64,000 nt of DNA from CAVTJL01 sp963735065 (GCA_963735065.1 CAVTJL010000004.1:248001-312000), one strand, 5' to 3'. Positions 1-9,044 are shown, numbered from the stretch's first letter. A program made the numbers and translations. Notes: generated by a model not told the origin, from the letters alone.

Positions 1-104
1 TCTGCAAAGGCATGCCGTCGCCGTTGTAAGCTTATATACTTATCAACGTGACATAGAGCCCATCATATGCTACGGCGTCCTCGAACCTGCCGAGGAGCCC
101 TGCC

Positions 105-797
105 ATGTCGATCTCGCCCGCGGCCCTTGCCGCCGCCCGCGCCAACGGTGCCTTGTCCCACGGTCCGGTGACGCCGGAGGGCAAGGCCAGAAGCGCCATG
201 AACGCCGTCCGCCACGGCCTTTGCGCCAGCAGCCCCGCGGGGCTTTCCGAGAAGGCGCGTGCGGAGCTCGAGCCGCTCCTGGACGAGCTCACTGGCCGTC
301 TCGCGCCCGAGGGGGTGGCCGAGGCCGAGATCGTCCTGGAGCTGGCCTTTGTTCTCTGGCGCCAGCGGCGGCTCAGGGCGCTCGAGGAGCGCGTGCTCGA
401 GGCGGCGCTGGCCTCGCCCGAGGAGGAGGCACCGGCACGGCAGCCGTCGCTCGGCACCCTCGTGCGCTATCGCGGCCGCCTCGAGCGCGACTGGCGCCGC
501 GGCCTCGAGGCCCTGGAGCTCCTGAAGGCGGCGCGGCCCCAGCGCCACTATGGCGACATGTCGCCGACCCAGCTCCGCTGGCTCGCCGACCGGGTCGAGC
601 AGCGCGCCGCCGCCGAGGCGGAGGAGCCGGAGGAGATCGAGATATCGAGGGCGACGACCGGTCCGCTCGATGCCGGCACGAACGAACCCGGCGCGCCAGG
701 CCGGCTCAGCCGCGAGCAGCGCCGCCGCCTCGAGCAGGCCCGCCGCATCGCCGGGCGCCACGCCGCCACACCCGCCGCCAGCCCCGCCGTCGCCTAG
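105..797 (+). CDS. Hypothetical protein with SHGPxTPEGKxxSxxNAxRHGL-type N-terminus
   Basis: 230 residues; no function assigned. The N-terminus (about residues 15-39) carries a motif seen in many uncharacterised bacterial proteins, with key residues S-x-G-P-x-T-P-E-G-K, S-x-x-N-A and R-H-G-L. The middle is helical and rich in Glu, Leu and Arg (coiled-coil-like, about 40-170). The tail is Ala/Pro/Arg-rich and probably disordered. There is no signal peptide or membrane segment. The start follows a GAGGAG ribosome site about 6 bases upstream. It converges with the next gene: both stop codons share the tetranucleotide CTAG. The motif also turns up in mobile-element neighbourhoods, so a DNA-associated role is possible but unproven. 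Confidence 0.7.
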   Translation: MSISPAALAAARANGALSHGPVTPEGKARSAMNAVRHGLCASSPAGLSEKARAELEPLLDELTGRLAPEGVAEAEIVLELAFVLWRQRRLRALEERVLEAALASPEEEAPARQPSLGTLVRYRGRLERDWRRGLEALELLKAARPQRHYGDMSPTQLRWLADRVEQRAAAEAEEPEEIEISRATTGPLDAGTNEPGAPGRLSREQRRRLEQARRIAGRHAATPAASPAVA

Positions 798-1045
798 GAC
801 CGGCCCTTCAGCGCCCTCAAAACGTAGCTGATGAGCCAGATCGGCACGACGACACAGGCGCCGAGCAGGATGTAGGCCACCGCCTGGCCGGTATAATGCT
901 GCAGATTGTCGGCGACGTTGCCGACCCAGCCGGTCACCCAGCCCAGGATCTCCTGGGGTGTCACGTTGAAGAACGCCAGCAGCCCGCCCACCACGAGCGA
1001 CCAGATGACGAGCTTGATGACCGTGCCGGCGGTGATCTTCGGCAT
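794..1045 (-). CDS. DUF6460-like small integral membrane protein
   Basis: 83 residues with two hydrophobic segments (about 8-26 and 58-76) separated by an amphipathic Trp/Gly-rich stretch, ending in a basic tail. The pattern (TVIKLVIWSLVVG, then GWVGNVADN, then ILLGACVVVPIWLI) resembles the DUF6460 family of short alphaproteobacterial inner-membrane proteins. Function unknown. An ATG 24 codons further upstream is in frame, but its extra sequence is not membrane-like and overlaps the upstream gene, so the internal Met (MPKITAG) was chosen. It lies 8 bases downstream of the YqaE-like gene and is probably co-transcribed with it. Confidence 0.72.
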   Translation of the reverse strand: MPKITAGTVIKLVIWSLVVGGLLAFFNVTPQEILGWVTGWVGNVADNLQHYTGQAVAYILLGACVVVPIWLISYVLRALKGRS

Positions 1046-1053
1046 CGCCGCCC

Positions 1054-1239
1054 CTAGGACTGCATCGCCTTGATCTTGCGGTCGGTGTTCCACTGCGAGA
1101 GCGCGTAGACCGCCCACAGCGCCGCCGGGATCCAGCCGACCAGCGTGATCTGCAGGATCAGGCAGATGATGCCGGCGATCGGCCTGCCGATCGTGAAGAA
1201 CAGCAGAAAAGGCAAAAAGATCGCGATCAAGAGACGCAT
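1054..1239 (-). CDS. YqaE/Pmp3-family small membrane protein
   Basis: 61 residues, almost entirely two transmembrane helices: MRLLIAIFLPFLLFFTIG then AGIICLILQITLVGWIPAALWAVY, with a charged C-terminus. The two-helix layout with G-x-x-x-A-G-I-I-C-L-I-L-Q and G-W-I-P-A near the second helix is the Pmp3/YqaE signature. These plasma-membrane proteolipids are linked to salt and stress tolerance and membrane-potential control in yeast, plants and bacteria. The frame is open far upstream, but only this 61-residue end looks like protein. It starts about 80 bases from the divergent proline-racemase-like gene, so the two share a promoter region. Confidence 0.85.
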   Translation of the reverse strand: MRLLIAIFLPFLLFFTIGRPIAGIICLILQITLVGWIPAALWAVYALSQWNTDRKIKAMQS

Positions 1240-1317
1240 GGGCAGGCCACTGGCTTCGGCAACGGTTCGCGCGGATATAGGGAGTGGCACAAGTCCAGGC
1301 AAGCGAAGGAGGGGCCG

Positions 1318-2361
1318 ATGCGCTGGAGCAGGACCCTGAGCCTCCTCGGCGTGCATGCCGAAGGCGAGATCGGCAGGATCGTCACGGGCGGCGTGCTCGA
1401 CATTCCGGGCGCCAGCGTGCTCGAGAAGCTGCGCTGGATGAACGGGGAGGGCGACAGCCTTCGCCGCTTCTGCGTGCTCGAGCCGCGTGGCGGCCCGAAC
1501 GCCTCGGTGAACCTTCTCCTGCCGCCTTGCGATCCGGCGGCGGACGCGGCCTTCATCATCATGCAGCCCGACCAGTGCCACGCCATGTCGGGCTCCAACG
1601 CGATCTGTGTCACGACGGCCCTTCTCGAGACCGGCATGGTGCCGATGCAGGAGCCGGAGACGATCGTGACACTCGACACGGCGGCGGGCCTCGTGCGTGC
1701 GCGGGCTGCCTGCCGGGACGGGCGATGCGAGAGCGTCACGCTCGACATGCCGGCCAGCTTCTGTCAGGCGCTCGAGGTTCCGGTCGAGGTGCCGGGGCTG
1801 GGCCCGGTGATGGTCGACGTCGCGTTCGGCGGCGTCTTTTACGCGCTCTGCGATCCGGCGACGGTGGGCCTCAGGGTCGAGCCGGCTATGGCCCGCGCCC
1901 TGGTCGACACGGGCATGGCCATCCTCGAGGCGGCACGCGCCCAGATGGTGCCCGAGCATCCGGAGCGGGCCGGCCTCCGGGGGCTTGCCTACCTGATGTG
2001 GTGCGGCGAGGACGAGGACGGCCCCAGGAACGCCACCGTCATGCCGCCCGGCCGCCTCGACCGCAGCCCCTGCGGCACGGGCTCCTCGGCCCGCCTCGCC
2101 GTGATGCACCGCCGGCGCCTCGCCAAGGAGGGCCAACGGGTCCTGTTCCGCTCGACCATCGGCACACGCTTCCAGTCCGAGATCGCCGCCGTCACCCGCC
2201 TGGTCGACGGCCGCCCTGCCATCCTCCCCCGCATCACCGGCCGCGCCTGGATCTTCTCGCGCGAGGAGATCGCCCTCGACCCCACCGACCCTTTCCCGCT
2301 CGGCCACGCCCTCTCGGACATCTGGGGACCGGGGATGAGGGATCAGGGCCCGCGACCCTGA
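1318..2361 (+). CDS. Proline racemase family protein (Ser/Cys active-site pair)
   Basis: 347 residues, the usual family length. Members racemise proline, epimerise 4-hydroxyproline or dehydrate trans-3-hydroxyproline using two facing active-site residues. The second position is the canonical Cys (C252 in DRSPCGTGSSARLA). The first, usually Cys-Gly-His, reads M-S91-G-S-N, so Ser replaces Cys and Ser replaces His. In characterised members a Ser or Thr at the first position goes with trans-3-hydroxy-L-proline dehydratase rather than racemase activity, so dehydration is the better guess; the S-G-S-N form leaves the substrate open. It is a single gene, followed by paired hairpins. Confidence 0.85.
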   Translation: MRWSRTLSLLGVHAEGEIGRIVTGGVLDIPGASVLEKLRWMNGEGDSLRRFCVLEPRGGPNASVNLLLPPCDPAADAAFIIMQPDQCHAMSGSNAICVTTALLETGMVPMQEPETIVTLDTAAGLVRARAACRDGRCESVTLDMPASFCQALEVPVEVPGLGPVMVDVAFGGVFYALCDPATVGLRVEPAMARALVDTGMAILEAARAQMVPEHPERAGLRGLAYLMWCGEDEDGPRNATVMPPGRLDRSPCGTGSSARLAVMHRRRLAKEGQRVLFRSTIGTRFQSEIAAVTRLVDGRPAILPRITGRAWIFSREEIALDPTDPFPLGHALSDIWGPGMRDQGPRP

Positions 2362-2418
2362 TCTGGTGACCGCCCGGCAGATGGAGATCACGCCCACGCC
2401 TGCCTCACCTGCCGGGCG
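2341..2418. terminator. Two hairpins between convergent genes
   Basis: Two inverted repeats sit between the convergent proline-racemase-like and AI-2E transporter genes. The first, at 2341-2363, has 8-bp arms GATCAGGG / CCCTGATC around 7 bases and contains the racemase stop codon. The second has 10-bp arms CGCCCGGCAG (2371-2380) and CTGCCGGGCG (2409-2418). Neither has a U tract on either strand, so intrinsic termination is inferred from position and symmetry only. Confidence 0.4.
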
Positions 2419-2424
2419 AAGCGA

Positions 2425-3513
2425 TCAGGACGATTCGGGCCGGCTCCCGTCCGGGGCCATCGGGACCTCGTTGTCGAGCTCGCCCGTGCCCGAGAGCAGG
2501 ATGGCGATGGGCCGCGTGGCCGTGAAGTGGGCGCAGACGATCGTGATGATGACCATGATCGGCACACAGAGGAACATGCCGGCGAGGCCCCACAGGCTGC
2601 CCCAGACGGCGAGCGAGACGACGATCACGACGGGGCTGAGGTTGAGGGTGCTGCCCATGAGCCGCGGCTCGAGCACGGTCCCGAGCGTCACCTGAACGGC
2701 CGAGAGGGCCACGACGGAGACGATGAAGGGCCCGAGCGTGCCGAACTGCAGGAGCACGAGGAGCGAGGGCAGCGCCACGCCCAGGAAGGTGCCGAGGATC
2801 GGCACGTAGTTCATCATGAAGATGATCAAGGCCCAGAATGCGGCCTGATTGCAGCCGACGGCGACGAGCACGATCCAGGAGAGTGCTGCGATCGCGATGC
2901 TGAAGATCGTCTTCACCCAAAGGTAGCGCTCGACGCGGCGCCCCAGCTGGGTCAGCAGGCGCCGGGCCGAGGCCGCCTTCAGGGGATCGGGGAAGAGCGC
3001 GTCGATCTTGCGATCAAAGCTCGCCTGCTCGAGCAGCATGAAGGCGAGGTAGAGCGAGACGAGGCCGATGCTGCCGACGAAGCCGGCGAGCGCTATCGAG
3101 ACCCTGCGGATCCAGACGTCGAGATCGATCTGCCCGACAAGCGGGCCGAGGCTGGCCGGCTCCGGCAGCGCCAGCATGCTCGCGACGCGTCCCAACATGG
3201 CCAGCAGATTGGCCTCGTAGGTGGGGGCCGCCGCCGACACGGCACCGACATTGACGACAATGAGGTCGACGGCAAGACCGAGGGCCAGGCCGATCACGAC
3301 CACGCCCAGCGTGAGCGCCAGCCAGTTGCCGCCGAACCGCCCGATCACGGGGATCTTTCTCAGGCGCCCGGCGACCGCGTTGATCAGCTGCCAGATCAGC
3401 GCTGCCAGGGCGAAGGGAATGAGGACGTCACGCCCGCCGATCAGGACCGAGCCCACGAGGATGACGACGGCGAGCCAGGCGGCCGCGACGAGAGGCTTCA
3501 GGCCGGACACCAC
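2425..3513 (-). CDS. AI-2E family transporter
   Basis: 362 residues, a multi-spanning inner-membrane protein of the AI-2E (UPF0118) superfamily. It has an N-terminal helix pair (about 8-45), two further helices (65-90), a soluble region (95-150), and a C-terminal bundle with the family-typical stretch FMMNYVPILGTFLGVALP and GTVLEPRLMGSTLNLSP. Relatives export autoinducer-2 or act as Na+/H+ antiporters; the substrate here is unknown. The start is GTG, with a second GTG next to it, preceded by GCAGGAGCG about 9 bases upstream. It stands alone between convergent hairpins and the lipoprotein gene. Confidence 0.88.
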   Translation of the reverse strand: MVSGLKPLVAAAWLAVVILVGSVLIGGRDVLIPFALAALIWQLINAVAGRLRKIPVIGRFGGNWLALTLGVVVIGLALGLAVDLIVVNVGAVSAAAPTYEANLLAMLGRVASMLALPEPASLGPLVGQIDLDVWIRRVSIALAGFVGSIGLVSLYLAFMLLEQASFDRKIDALFPDPLKAASARRLLTQLGRRVERYLWVKTIFSIAIAALSWIVLVAVGCNQAAFWALIIFMMNYVPILGTFLGVALPSLLVLLQFGTLGPFIVSVVALSAVQVTLGTVLEPRLMGSTLNLSPVVIVVSLAVWGSLWGLAGMFLCVPIMVIITIVCAHFTATRPIAILLSGTGELDNEVPMAPDGSRPESS

Positions 3514-3602
3514 AATGCTGCGCTCCTGCCCAAAGCCACGCGCACGATCCCCGACAGCGGCCGCCTAGGAGCGCTGTAGCGCAGCCACCGCGGCCCCGTG
3601 CG

Positions 3603-4016
3603 TCAGGTGCTGCCCGCGCCCCGCTGCTGCTTCCATTCGCGGAAGAGCCGCTGCTCCTCGATCTCGATCCGGGTCTGCTCGGCCTGAAGCGCGCGCTGCC
3701 GCTCGAAATCGAGCTGCAGCTGCTGCTGCGTCTGCTGCCTCGTCACGGCCTCCTGCTGGCGACGCTGCTCGGCCTGACGGTCCAGCATCATGTTGCCGGC
3801 GAGACCGCCGGCAGCGCCGCCGATGAGCATGCCGGTCGTGCTGTTGCCGAAGAGCGCTCTGCCGGCACCGGCGCCGGCAGCGGCGCCTGCCACCGTTCCG
3901 ACGCCGGCAGGGGCAGTGCCGCCCGTGGTGTCGCAGGCGGCCAAGCTCGCGGTGGCCAATCCGGCCAACACCATGATGCCGAGGCCGGAGCGGCCCGATC
4001 GACGTGGCTCGGCCAT
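3603..4016 (-). CDS. Glycine-zipper lipoprotein with coiled-coil tail
   Basis: 137 residues. The N-terminus is a lipoprotein signal with lipobox SLAAC (Cys28). Residues about 38-78 form a glycine zipper (GTVAGAAAGAGAG, then IGGAAGGLAG), a motif that inserts into or spans membranes and is common in OmpA- and SlyB-type envelope proteins. From about residue 80 to the end it is Gln/Arg/Glu-rich and predicted as a long coiled coil. No enzymatic motif is present, so an envelope structural role is likely. Its ATG overlaps the stop of the upstream EF-hand gene by one base (TGATG), so translation is probably coupled. Confidence 0.75.
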   Translation of the reverse strand: MAEPRRSGRSGLGIMVLAGLATASLAACDTTGGTAPAGVGTVAGAAAGAGAGRALFGNSTTGMLIGGAAGGLAGNMMLDRQAEQRRQQEAVTRQQTQQQLQLDFERQRALQAEQTRIEIEEQRLFREWKQQRGAGST

Positions 4017-4489
4017 CAGGGAACCCCCTCTTCCTGCTTGACGATGCTGACCATCTCGTCGAACGACAGCCCGCCGTCCTTGTTCTTGTCGCCCTCCTTG
4101 AAGGCGCTCTCCTTGTTGGCCATCACCTCCTGGAAGCTCAGGACGCCGTCATGGTTGGTGTCGACGCGGTCGAACTGGGCCGGGTCGTGCGGACCCAGCT
4201 CCTCCGGCGTCAGCGTTCCGCTGCCATCCTTGTCGAGCGTGGCGAAGCCCACGGCGGCGTCCCGCGCGAGCTCCGGCAGGCTCACATAGCCGTCACCGTT
4301 CGTGTCGGCCGCATCGAAGGCGATCTGCTCGTCCGTGCAGGGGCAGTCTATGTCCGTGGCGGCACTTGGCTGCTGCGCTCTGGCCGGGCCGGCGAGGCCG
4401 GCCATCACGACAACGGCGAACGAGACCGACGGCAGCAGGAGCCGCGCTCCCGAGCCTCCTCTCGCCATCCATCCACGCTGGTTGGCCAT
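4016..4489 (-). CDS. Secreted EF-hand calcium-binding protein
   Basis: 157 residues. An N-terminal signal peptide has a hydrophobic core at about 16-36 and a likely cut after ARA38. Four EF-hand loops follow at about residues 62-73 (DTNGDGYVSLPE), 86-97 (DKDGSGTLTPEE), 110-121 (DTNHDGVLSFQE) and 134-145 (DKNKDGGLSFDE). All keep the Asp ligands and the closing Glu. CPC at 49-51 could form a disulfide or bind metal. The likely role is periplasmic or extracellular Ca2+ sensing or buffering; no partner domain identifies a target. It is the first gene of a two-gene unit with the glycine-zipper lipoprotein. Confidence 0.82.
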   Translation of the reverse strand: MANQRGWMARGGSGARLLLPSVSFAVVVMAGLAGPARAQQPSAATDIDCPCTDEQIAFDAADTNGDGYVSLPELARDAAVGFATLDKDGSGTLTPEELGPHDPAQFDRVDTNHDGVLSFQEVMANKESAFKEGDKNKDGGLSFDEMVSIVKQEEGVP

Positions 4490-4872
4490 TCTCCTCGGCG
4501 CCTCCCCGCTTGGCCCCCAGGTGCTCGGACGGCGATGTCCGGCGCATGGAGGTCGGTCCCTGGCTTAGTATCTGAGCTAGGGTTAGCTGGAAGGGCTTCC
4601 GCTGTGAAGAGCCGGATGGCCGATCACCCGCGGCGATCGCTCGTTTGACCGAAGATGGCGCGCGATCGAATGCCCGATGCTGCGGCCGTAGCTTGACGAT
4701 GCCATGGCATCCAGGCGAACATTGCGTCGGGAAGAAGCGCCCTACAATAACGGAAGGTGCATCTCTGTGTAGGCAGGCGGCAACACTTGGGGCCGTCGCT
4801 AGGACAGGGAACGCTGGCTCAGGCGCGCCGGCTACGTGCACCGTGCCGGACCGCGGGGAAGAGGACGACGCC
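4490..4872. other. Divergent intergenic region, EF-hand gene / RND operon
   Basis: 383 bases between the divergent EF-hand gene and the efflux operon. An in-frame extension of the adaptor gene reaches 4645, but its codons do not look like protein. A weak sigma70-like pair for the efflux operon is TTGCGT (4722-4727) with TACAAT (4743-4748), though the 15-base spacer is short. No clear operator palindrome and no adjacent TetR or MarR regulator is seen, so control of the efflux operon cannot be deduced. Confidence 0.4.
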
Positions 4873-5982
4873 ATGGCCGGTTGCGCGGCGCCGAGCGACG
4901 ATCGACGCTGGACCAGGCAGCGCTCGCTCCTGGCGGCTGTGGCCCTGATGCTGGCGGCGTGCGGATCCGAGGCGCAAAAGCCGCCCCCGGAGATCCGCCC
5001 GGTGCGGACCGTCACCGTCGAGAAGCGCGATTCGAGCGTGCCGGTGGTGCTCACCGGCCGGATCCAGGCCGAGAACGAGGTGTCGCTCGCCTTTCGCATC
5101 TCGGGGCGGATGATCGAGCGGACGGTCAATCTCGGCGATCAGGTGAAGCCCGACCAGGTGGTGGCGCGGCTCGAGCCGCAGAACGAGATGAACGCGCTCC
5201 GGGCAGCGGAGGCCAACCTTGCCGCTGCCGAGGGCCAGCTGGCCGAAGCCAACGCGGAGTTCGCGCGTCAGCAGCACCTTTCGGAACGTGGCTTTGCGGC
5301 CCAGGCCGTGTTCGACCGGGCGCGCCAAGCGCAGCAGACGGCCCAGTCGGCCGTCGAGGCCGCCACCGCCATGCTCAAGAACGCCAAGGACCAGGTGAGC
5401 TTCACCGAGCTCAGGGCGGATGCCGAAGGGGTGGTGACCGCTGTGAGCGCCGAGCCCGGCGAGGTGGTCCAGGCCGGCCAGCGGATCATCCAGCTGGCGC
5501 GCCAGGGCGGGCGCGACGCGGTGTTCGACGTGCCGGCGCAGGTGATCCGCTCGGCGCCGGCCGATCCGCTCATCACCGTCTTCCTGACGGACGATCCGGC
5601 CGTCAAGGCGGACGGGCGCGTGCGCGAGGTGGCGCCGCAGGCCGATCCGGTGACCCGGACCTTCGAGGTCAAGGTGGGCCTGTCGAGCCCGCCGCCCGAG
5701 ATGCGGCTCGGCGCCACGGTGACCGGGCGCATGCAGGTCGAGGGCGGAGAGAGCATCGAGATTCCGGCGACCGCGCTGACGCAGCTCAACAACGAGCCCG
5801 CCGTCTGGATCGTCGATCCGGACGCGATGACGGTCACCCTCCGCAACATCAAGGTGCTGCGCTTCGACCCGGCGTCGGTCGTGGTGTCCGAGGGCCTGGA
5901 GCCCGGTGAGATCGTGGTCACGGCGGGGGTCCAGGCCCTCCACCCGGGCCAGCAGGTCCGCCTGCTCAAGGCGCCCTCATGA
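4873..5982 (+). CDS. RND efflux periplasmic adaptor (MFP) lipoprotein
   Basis: 369 residues from the chosen ATG. The membrane fusion protein links an RND pump in the inner membrane to an outer-membrane channel. The N-terminus is a lipoprotein signal (LLAAVALMLAAC, lipobox Cys about 33). Then come the barrel-sandwich/lipoyl half (TGRIQAENEVSLAFRISG), an alpha-helical hairpin (about 110-180, Ala/Gln-rich), the second lipoyl half (ELRADAEGVVTAVSAEPGEVV), a beta-barrel, and a membrane-proximal end. The start was placed at 4873 because it yields a proper signal peptide with a GAGG site upstream. Its stop overlaps the permease ATG (ATGA). No TolC-type channel gene is adjacent. Confidence 0.9.
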   Translation: MAGCAAPSDDRRWTRQRSLLAAVALMLAACGSEAQKPPPEIRPVRTVTVEKRDSSVPVVLTGRIQAENEVSLAFRISGRMIERTVNLGDQVKPDQVVARLEPQNEMNALRAAEANLAAAEGQLAEANAEFARQQHLSERGFAAQAVFDRARQAQQTAQSAVEAATAMLKNAKDQVSFTELRADAEGVVTAVSAEPGEVVQAGQRIIQLARQGGRDAVFDVPAQVIRSAPADPLITVFLTDDPAVKADGRVREVAPQADPVTRTFEVKVGLSSPPPEMRLGATVTGRMQVEGGESIEIPATALTQLNNEPAVWIVDPDAMTVTLRNIKVLRFDPASVVVSEGLEPGEIVVTAGVQALHPGQQVRLLKAPS

Positions 5983-8900
5983 AGGAGATCAACCTCTCGG
6001 GCTGGGCGCTCAAGAACAAGTCCCTGGTCGTCTATTTCATGATCGTGGCCGTCATCGCCGGGGTGGCGGCCTTTTTCAGCCTCGGCCGCAACGAGGACCC
6101 GTCCTTCACCATCAAGACGATGGTGGTTCAGGCGGCTTGGCCTGGGGCCACGATCGAGGACACCGAGCAGCAGGTCACCGAGCGGATCGAGCGCAAGCTG
6201 CAGGAGCTGCCCGGCCTCGACAATCTGCGCAGCTTCACCCGCGCGGGCTCGACCACGATCTTCGTCGATCTCAAGGGCGCGGTGACGGCACCCGAGATCC
6301 CGGCGATCTGGCAGCAGGTCCGCAACGACGTCAACGACATCCGGCCCACCCTGCCCAACGGCGTGCTGGGGCCCTTCTTCAACGACCGCTTCGGCGACAC
6401 CTTCGGCATCATCTATGGCTTTACCGCCGACGGGTTCACCCAGCGCGAGCTGCGCGACTATGTCGAGGACGCGCGCTCGAGGCTCCTTCACGTGCCCGAC
6501 GTCTCCAAGATCGAGATCCTGGGCGCCCAGGACGAGGTGATCTTCGTCGAGTTCTCGATGCGGCAGCTGGCGAGCCTCGGCATCGACCGGGGCGCTCTGA
6601 TCGCGGCCCTGCAGACGCAGAACGTCGTCCGGCCGGCCGGCGTCATCCAGACCGGCGACGAGAGGATCTCGCTTCGGGTCTCGGGCTCGTTCGAGTCCGA
6701 GCAGGACATCCTCGACATCACCTTCGTCGCCGGCGGCCGCATGATCCGCCTCGCCGACATCGCCACGGTGCGGCGCGGCTTCGCCGACCCGCCCCAGCCG
6801 ATGTTCCGCGTCGACGGCAAGCCCGCGATCGGGCTGGCGATCGCCATGCGCGACGGCGGCGACATCCTGGCGCTCGGCAAGAACATCCACAAGGCGATGG
6901 AGGAGATCACCGCCAACCTGCCGATCGGCATCCAGCCGGTCCTGGTGGCGGACCAGCCGGTGACGGTCGATCATGCCATCGGCGAGTTCATGACCTCGCT
7001 GTGGCAGGCGATCGCCATCATCCTCGCGATCAGCTTCATCAGCCTCGGCGTGCGTCCCGGCCTCATCGTGGCGCTTTCGATCCCGCTCACGCTGGCCATC
7101 GTCTTCCCGTTGATGCAGACGGCCGGCATCGACATGCAGCGGATCTCGCTGGGCGCGCTCATCATCGCGCTGGCGCTCCTCGTCGACGACGCCATGACCA
7201 CGTCGGACGCGATGCTGACCCGTCTCGCGGCCGGCGACGACAAGGAGGAGGCGGCGAGGTTCGCCTTCCGCAGCTACGCCTTCGCGATGCTGGCCGGCAC
7301 CTTCGTCACGATCGCGGGCTTCGTTCCGGTTGGCTTCGCGCAGAGCTCGGCCGGCGAGTACACCTTCTCGCTCTTCGCGGTCGTGACGATAGCGCTCCTG
7401 GTCTCGTGGGTGGTGGCCGTCATCTTCGCGCCGGTCATGGGCATCGCGATCCTCAAGCCCCCGAAGCCCCGCAAGAGCGACGAGCCGCCGTTCGTCGTGC
7501 GCTGGTACAGGAGCTTTCTCCTCCTGGCGCTGCGTCTCCGCTGGATCACGATTGCCGTCACGCTCGGCCTCTTTGTCGGCTCGATCCTGCTGATGCCCTT
7601 GATCCCGCGCCAGTTCTTCCCCTCCTCGGACCGCCCCGAGCTGCTGGTGGACCTGACGCTGCCGCAGAACGCCTCGATCTACGCCAGCGACGACATGGCC
7701 AAGCGCTTCGACGCGCTGCTCAAAGGCGATCCGGACGTGGTGAGCTGGAGCACCTATGTCGGCCGCGGCGCCATCCGCTTCTACCTGCCGCTCAACGTGC
7801 AGCTGCCCAACAGCTTCTTCTCCCAGGCGGTCATCGTGGCCAAGGACGTGGCGGCCCGCGAGCGGCTGCGCGTCAAGATCGACAAGGCGCTGGCCGAGCA
7901 GTTCCCGAGCGTGGTGGGCCGCGCCTATCCGCTCGAGCTGGGCCCGCCGGTGGGGTGGCCGATCCAGTACCGGGTGAGCGGCCCCGATCCGCAACAGGTG
8001 CGGACGATAGCGCTCGAGCTCGCCCAGGTGATCGCGCGCAATCCCGACGCCCAGGAGGTCAACTTCAACTGGATGGAGCCGGCCCGCGAGGTTCGCATCC
8101 ACATCGACCAGGAGCGGGCGCGCCTCTTGGGCCTCAGCTCCGACGCCGTGGCCGGCGTGCTCAACACGGTGATCACCGGCTCGAACGTCACCCAGGTGCG
8201 CGACGGCATCTATCTCGTCAACGTGCTGGTGCGCGCCAATGACGAGCAGCGCGTCTCCCTCGAGACGCTCGCGACCCTCCAGGTGCCGCTGCCGAACGGC
8301 CGCACCGTGCCGCTCAACCAGTTCGCGACCTTCGACTATGGCCAGGAGCTGCCGCTGCTCTGGCGCCGCGACCGGGTGCCGACGCTCACGGTCCAGGCCG
8401 ACGTGCCCCAGGGCGTGCTGCCCGAGGGCGTGGTCGACGCGCTGGCCCCCGACATCGCCAAGCTCAATGCGAGCCTCGAGAAGCCCTACGAGATCGTCGT
8501 CGGCGGCACGGTCGAGGAAAGCCAGAAGTCGCAGGCCTCGGTCATCGCGGTCGTGCCGGCGATGCTGGTCATCATGCTGACGGTCCTGATGATCCAGCTC
8601 AGGAGCTTCCAGCGCCTGATCGTGGTGCTCTGCGTGGCGCCGCTCGGCCTCATCGGCGTCGTGGCAGCGCTGCTCGTCTCGGGCCGACCGCTGGGCTTCG
8701 TCGCCATCCTGGGCATCCTGGCGCTGATCGGGATCATCACGAAGAACGCGGTGATCCTGATCGGCCAGATCGATGCCGAGCGGGCCGCCGGCAAGTCGGT
8801 GTGGGATGCGGTCGTCGGGGCCAGCAGCTCGCGCTTCCGGCCGATCATGCTGACCGCGGTCTCGACCGTGCTGGGCATGATCCCGATCGCACCCACCGTG

Positions 8901-9044
8901 TTCTGGGGGCCGATGGCCTTCGCGATCATGGGCGGCCTGCTGGTGGGCACGCTGCTGACGCTGATCTTCCTGCCGGCCCTCTATCTCGCCTGGTTCGGGG
9001 GCAGGGGAGGTGCTGCCGACACCGCGGCAGTGGCCCCCACGTGA
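5979..9044 (+). CDS. RND efflux permease, AcrB/HAE1-type
   Basis: 1021 residues, full length for an AcrB-like pump: twelve transmembrane helices with two large periplasmic loops. The proton-relay residues are present: the Asp-Asp pair in helix 4 (LLVDDAM, about residue 404) and Lys922 in helix 10 (GIITKNAVIL). The N-terminus (SGWALKNKSLVVYFM) and the porter-domain text (NEDPSFTIKTMVV, PGATIEDTEQQV) match the subgroup near multidrug and hydrophobe exporters. It exchanges protons for drugs, lipids or metabolites; the substrate is unknown. It overlaps the adaptor by four bases upstream and the hydrolase by four bases downstream (GTGA), so all three products are likely made together. Confidence 0.93.
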   Translation: MKEINLSGWALKNKSLVVYFMIVAVIAGVAAFFSLGRNEDPSFTIKTMVVQAAWPGATIEDTEQQVTERIERKLQELPGLDNLRSFTRAGSTTIFVDLKGAVTAPEIPAIWQQVRNDVNDIRPTLPNGVLGPFFNDRFGDTFGIIYGFTADGFTQRELRDYVEDARSRLLHVPDVSKIEILGAQDEVIFVEFSMRQLASLGIDRGALIAALQTQNVVRPAGVIQTGDERISLRVSGSFESEQDILDITFVAGGRMIRLADIATVRRGFADPPQPMFRVDGKPAIGLAIAMRDGGDILALGKNIHKAMEEITANLPIGIQPVLVADQPVTVDHAIGEFMTSLWQAIAIILAISFISLGVRPGLIVALSIPLTLAIVFPLMQTAGIDMQRISLGALIIALALLVDDAMTTSDAMLTRLAAGDDKEEAARFAFRSYAFAMLAGTFVTIAGFVPVGFAQSSAGEYTFSLFAVVTIALLVSWVVAVIFAPVMGIAILKPPKPRKSDEPPFVVRWYRSFLLLALRLRWITIAVTLGLFVGSILLMPLIPRQFFPSSDRPELLVDLTLPQNASIYASDDMAKRFDALLKGDPDVVSWSTYVGRGAIRFYLPLNVQLPNSFFSQAVIVAKDVAARERLRVKIDKALAEQFPSVVGRAYPLELGPPVGWPIQYRVSGPDPQQVRTIALELAQVIARNPDAQEVNFNWMEPAREVRIHIDQERARLLGLSSDAVAGVLNTVITGSNVTQVRDGIYLVNVLVRANDEQRVSLETLATLQVPLPNGRTVPLNQFATFDYGQELPLLWRRDRVPTLTVQADVPQGVLPEGVVDALAPDIAKLNASLEKPYEIVVGGTVEESQKSQASVIAVVPAMLVIMLTVLMIQLRSFQRLIVVLCVAPLGLIGVVAALLVSGRPLGFVAILGILALIGIITKNAVILIGQIDAERAAGKSVWDAVVGASSSRFRPIMLTAVSTVLGMIPIAPTVFWGPMAFAIMGGLLVGTLLTLIFLPALYLAWFGGRGGAADTAAVAPT

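Noticed and set aside
4645..4872. N-terminal extension of the efflux adaptor from an ATG at 4645
   Set aside because: The extra residues show no domain or signal peptide. The later ATG at 4873 gives a proper lipoprotein signal.
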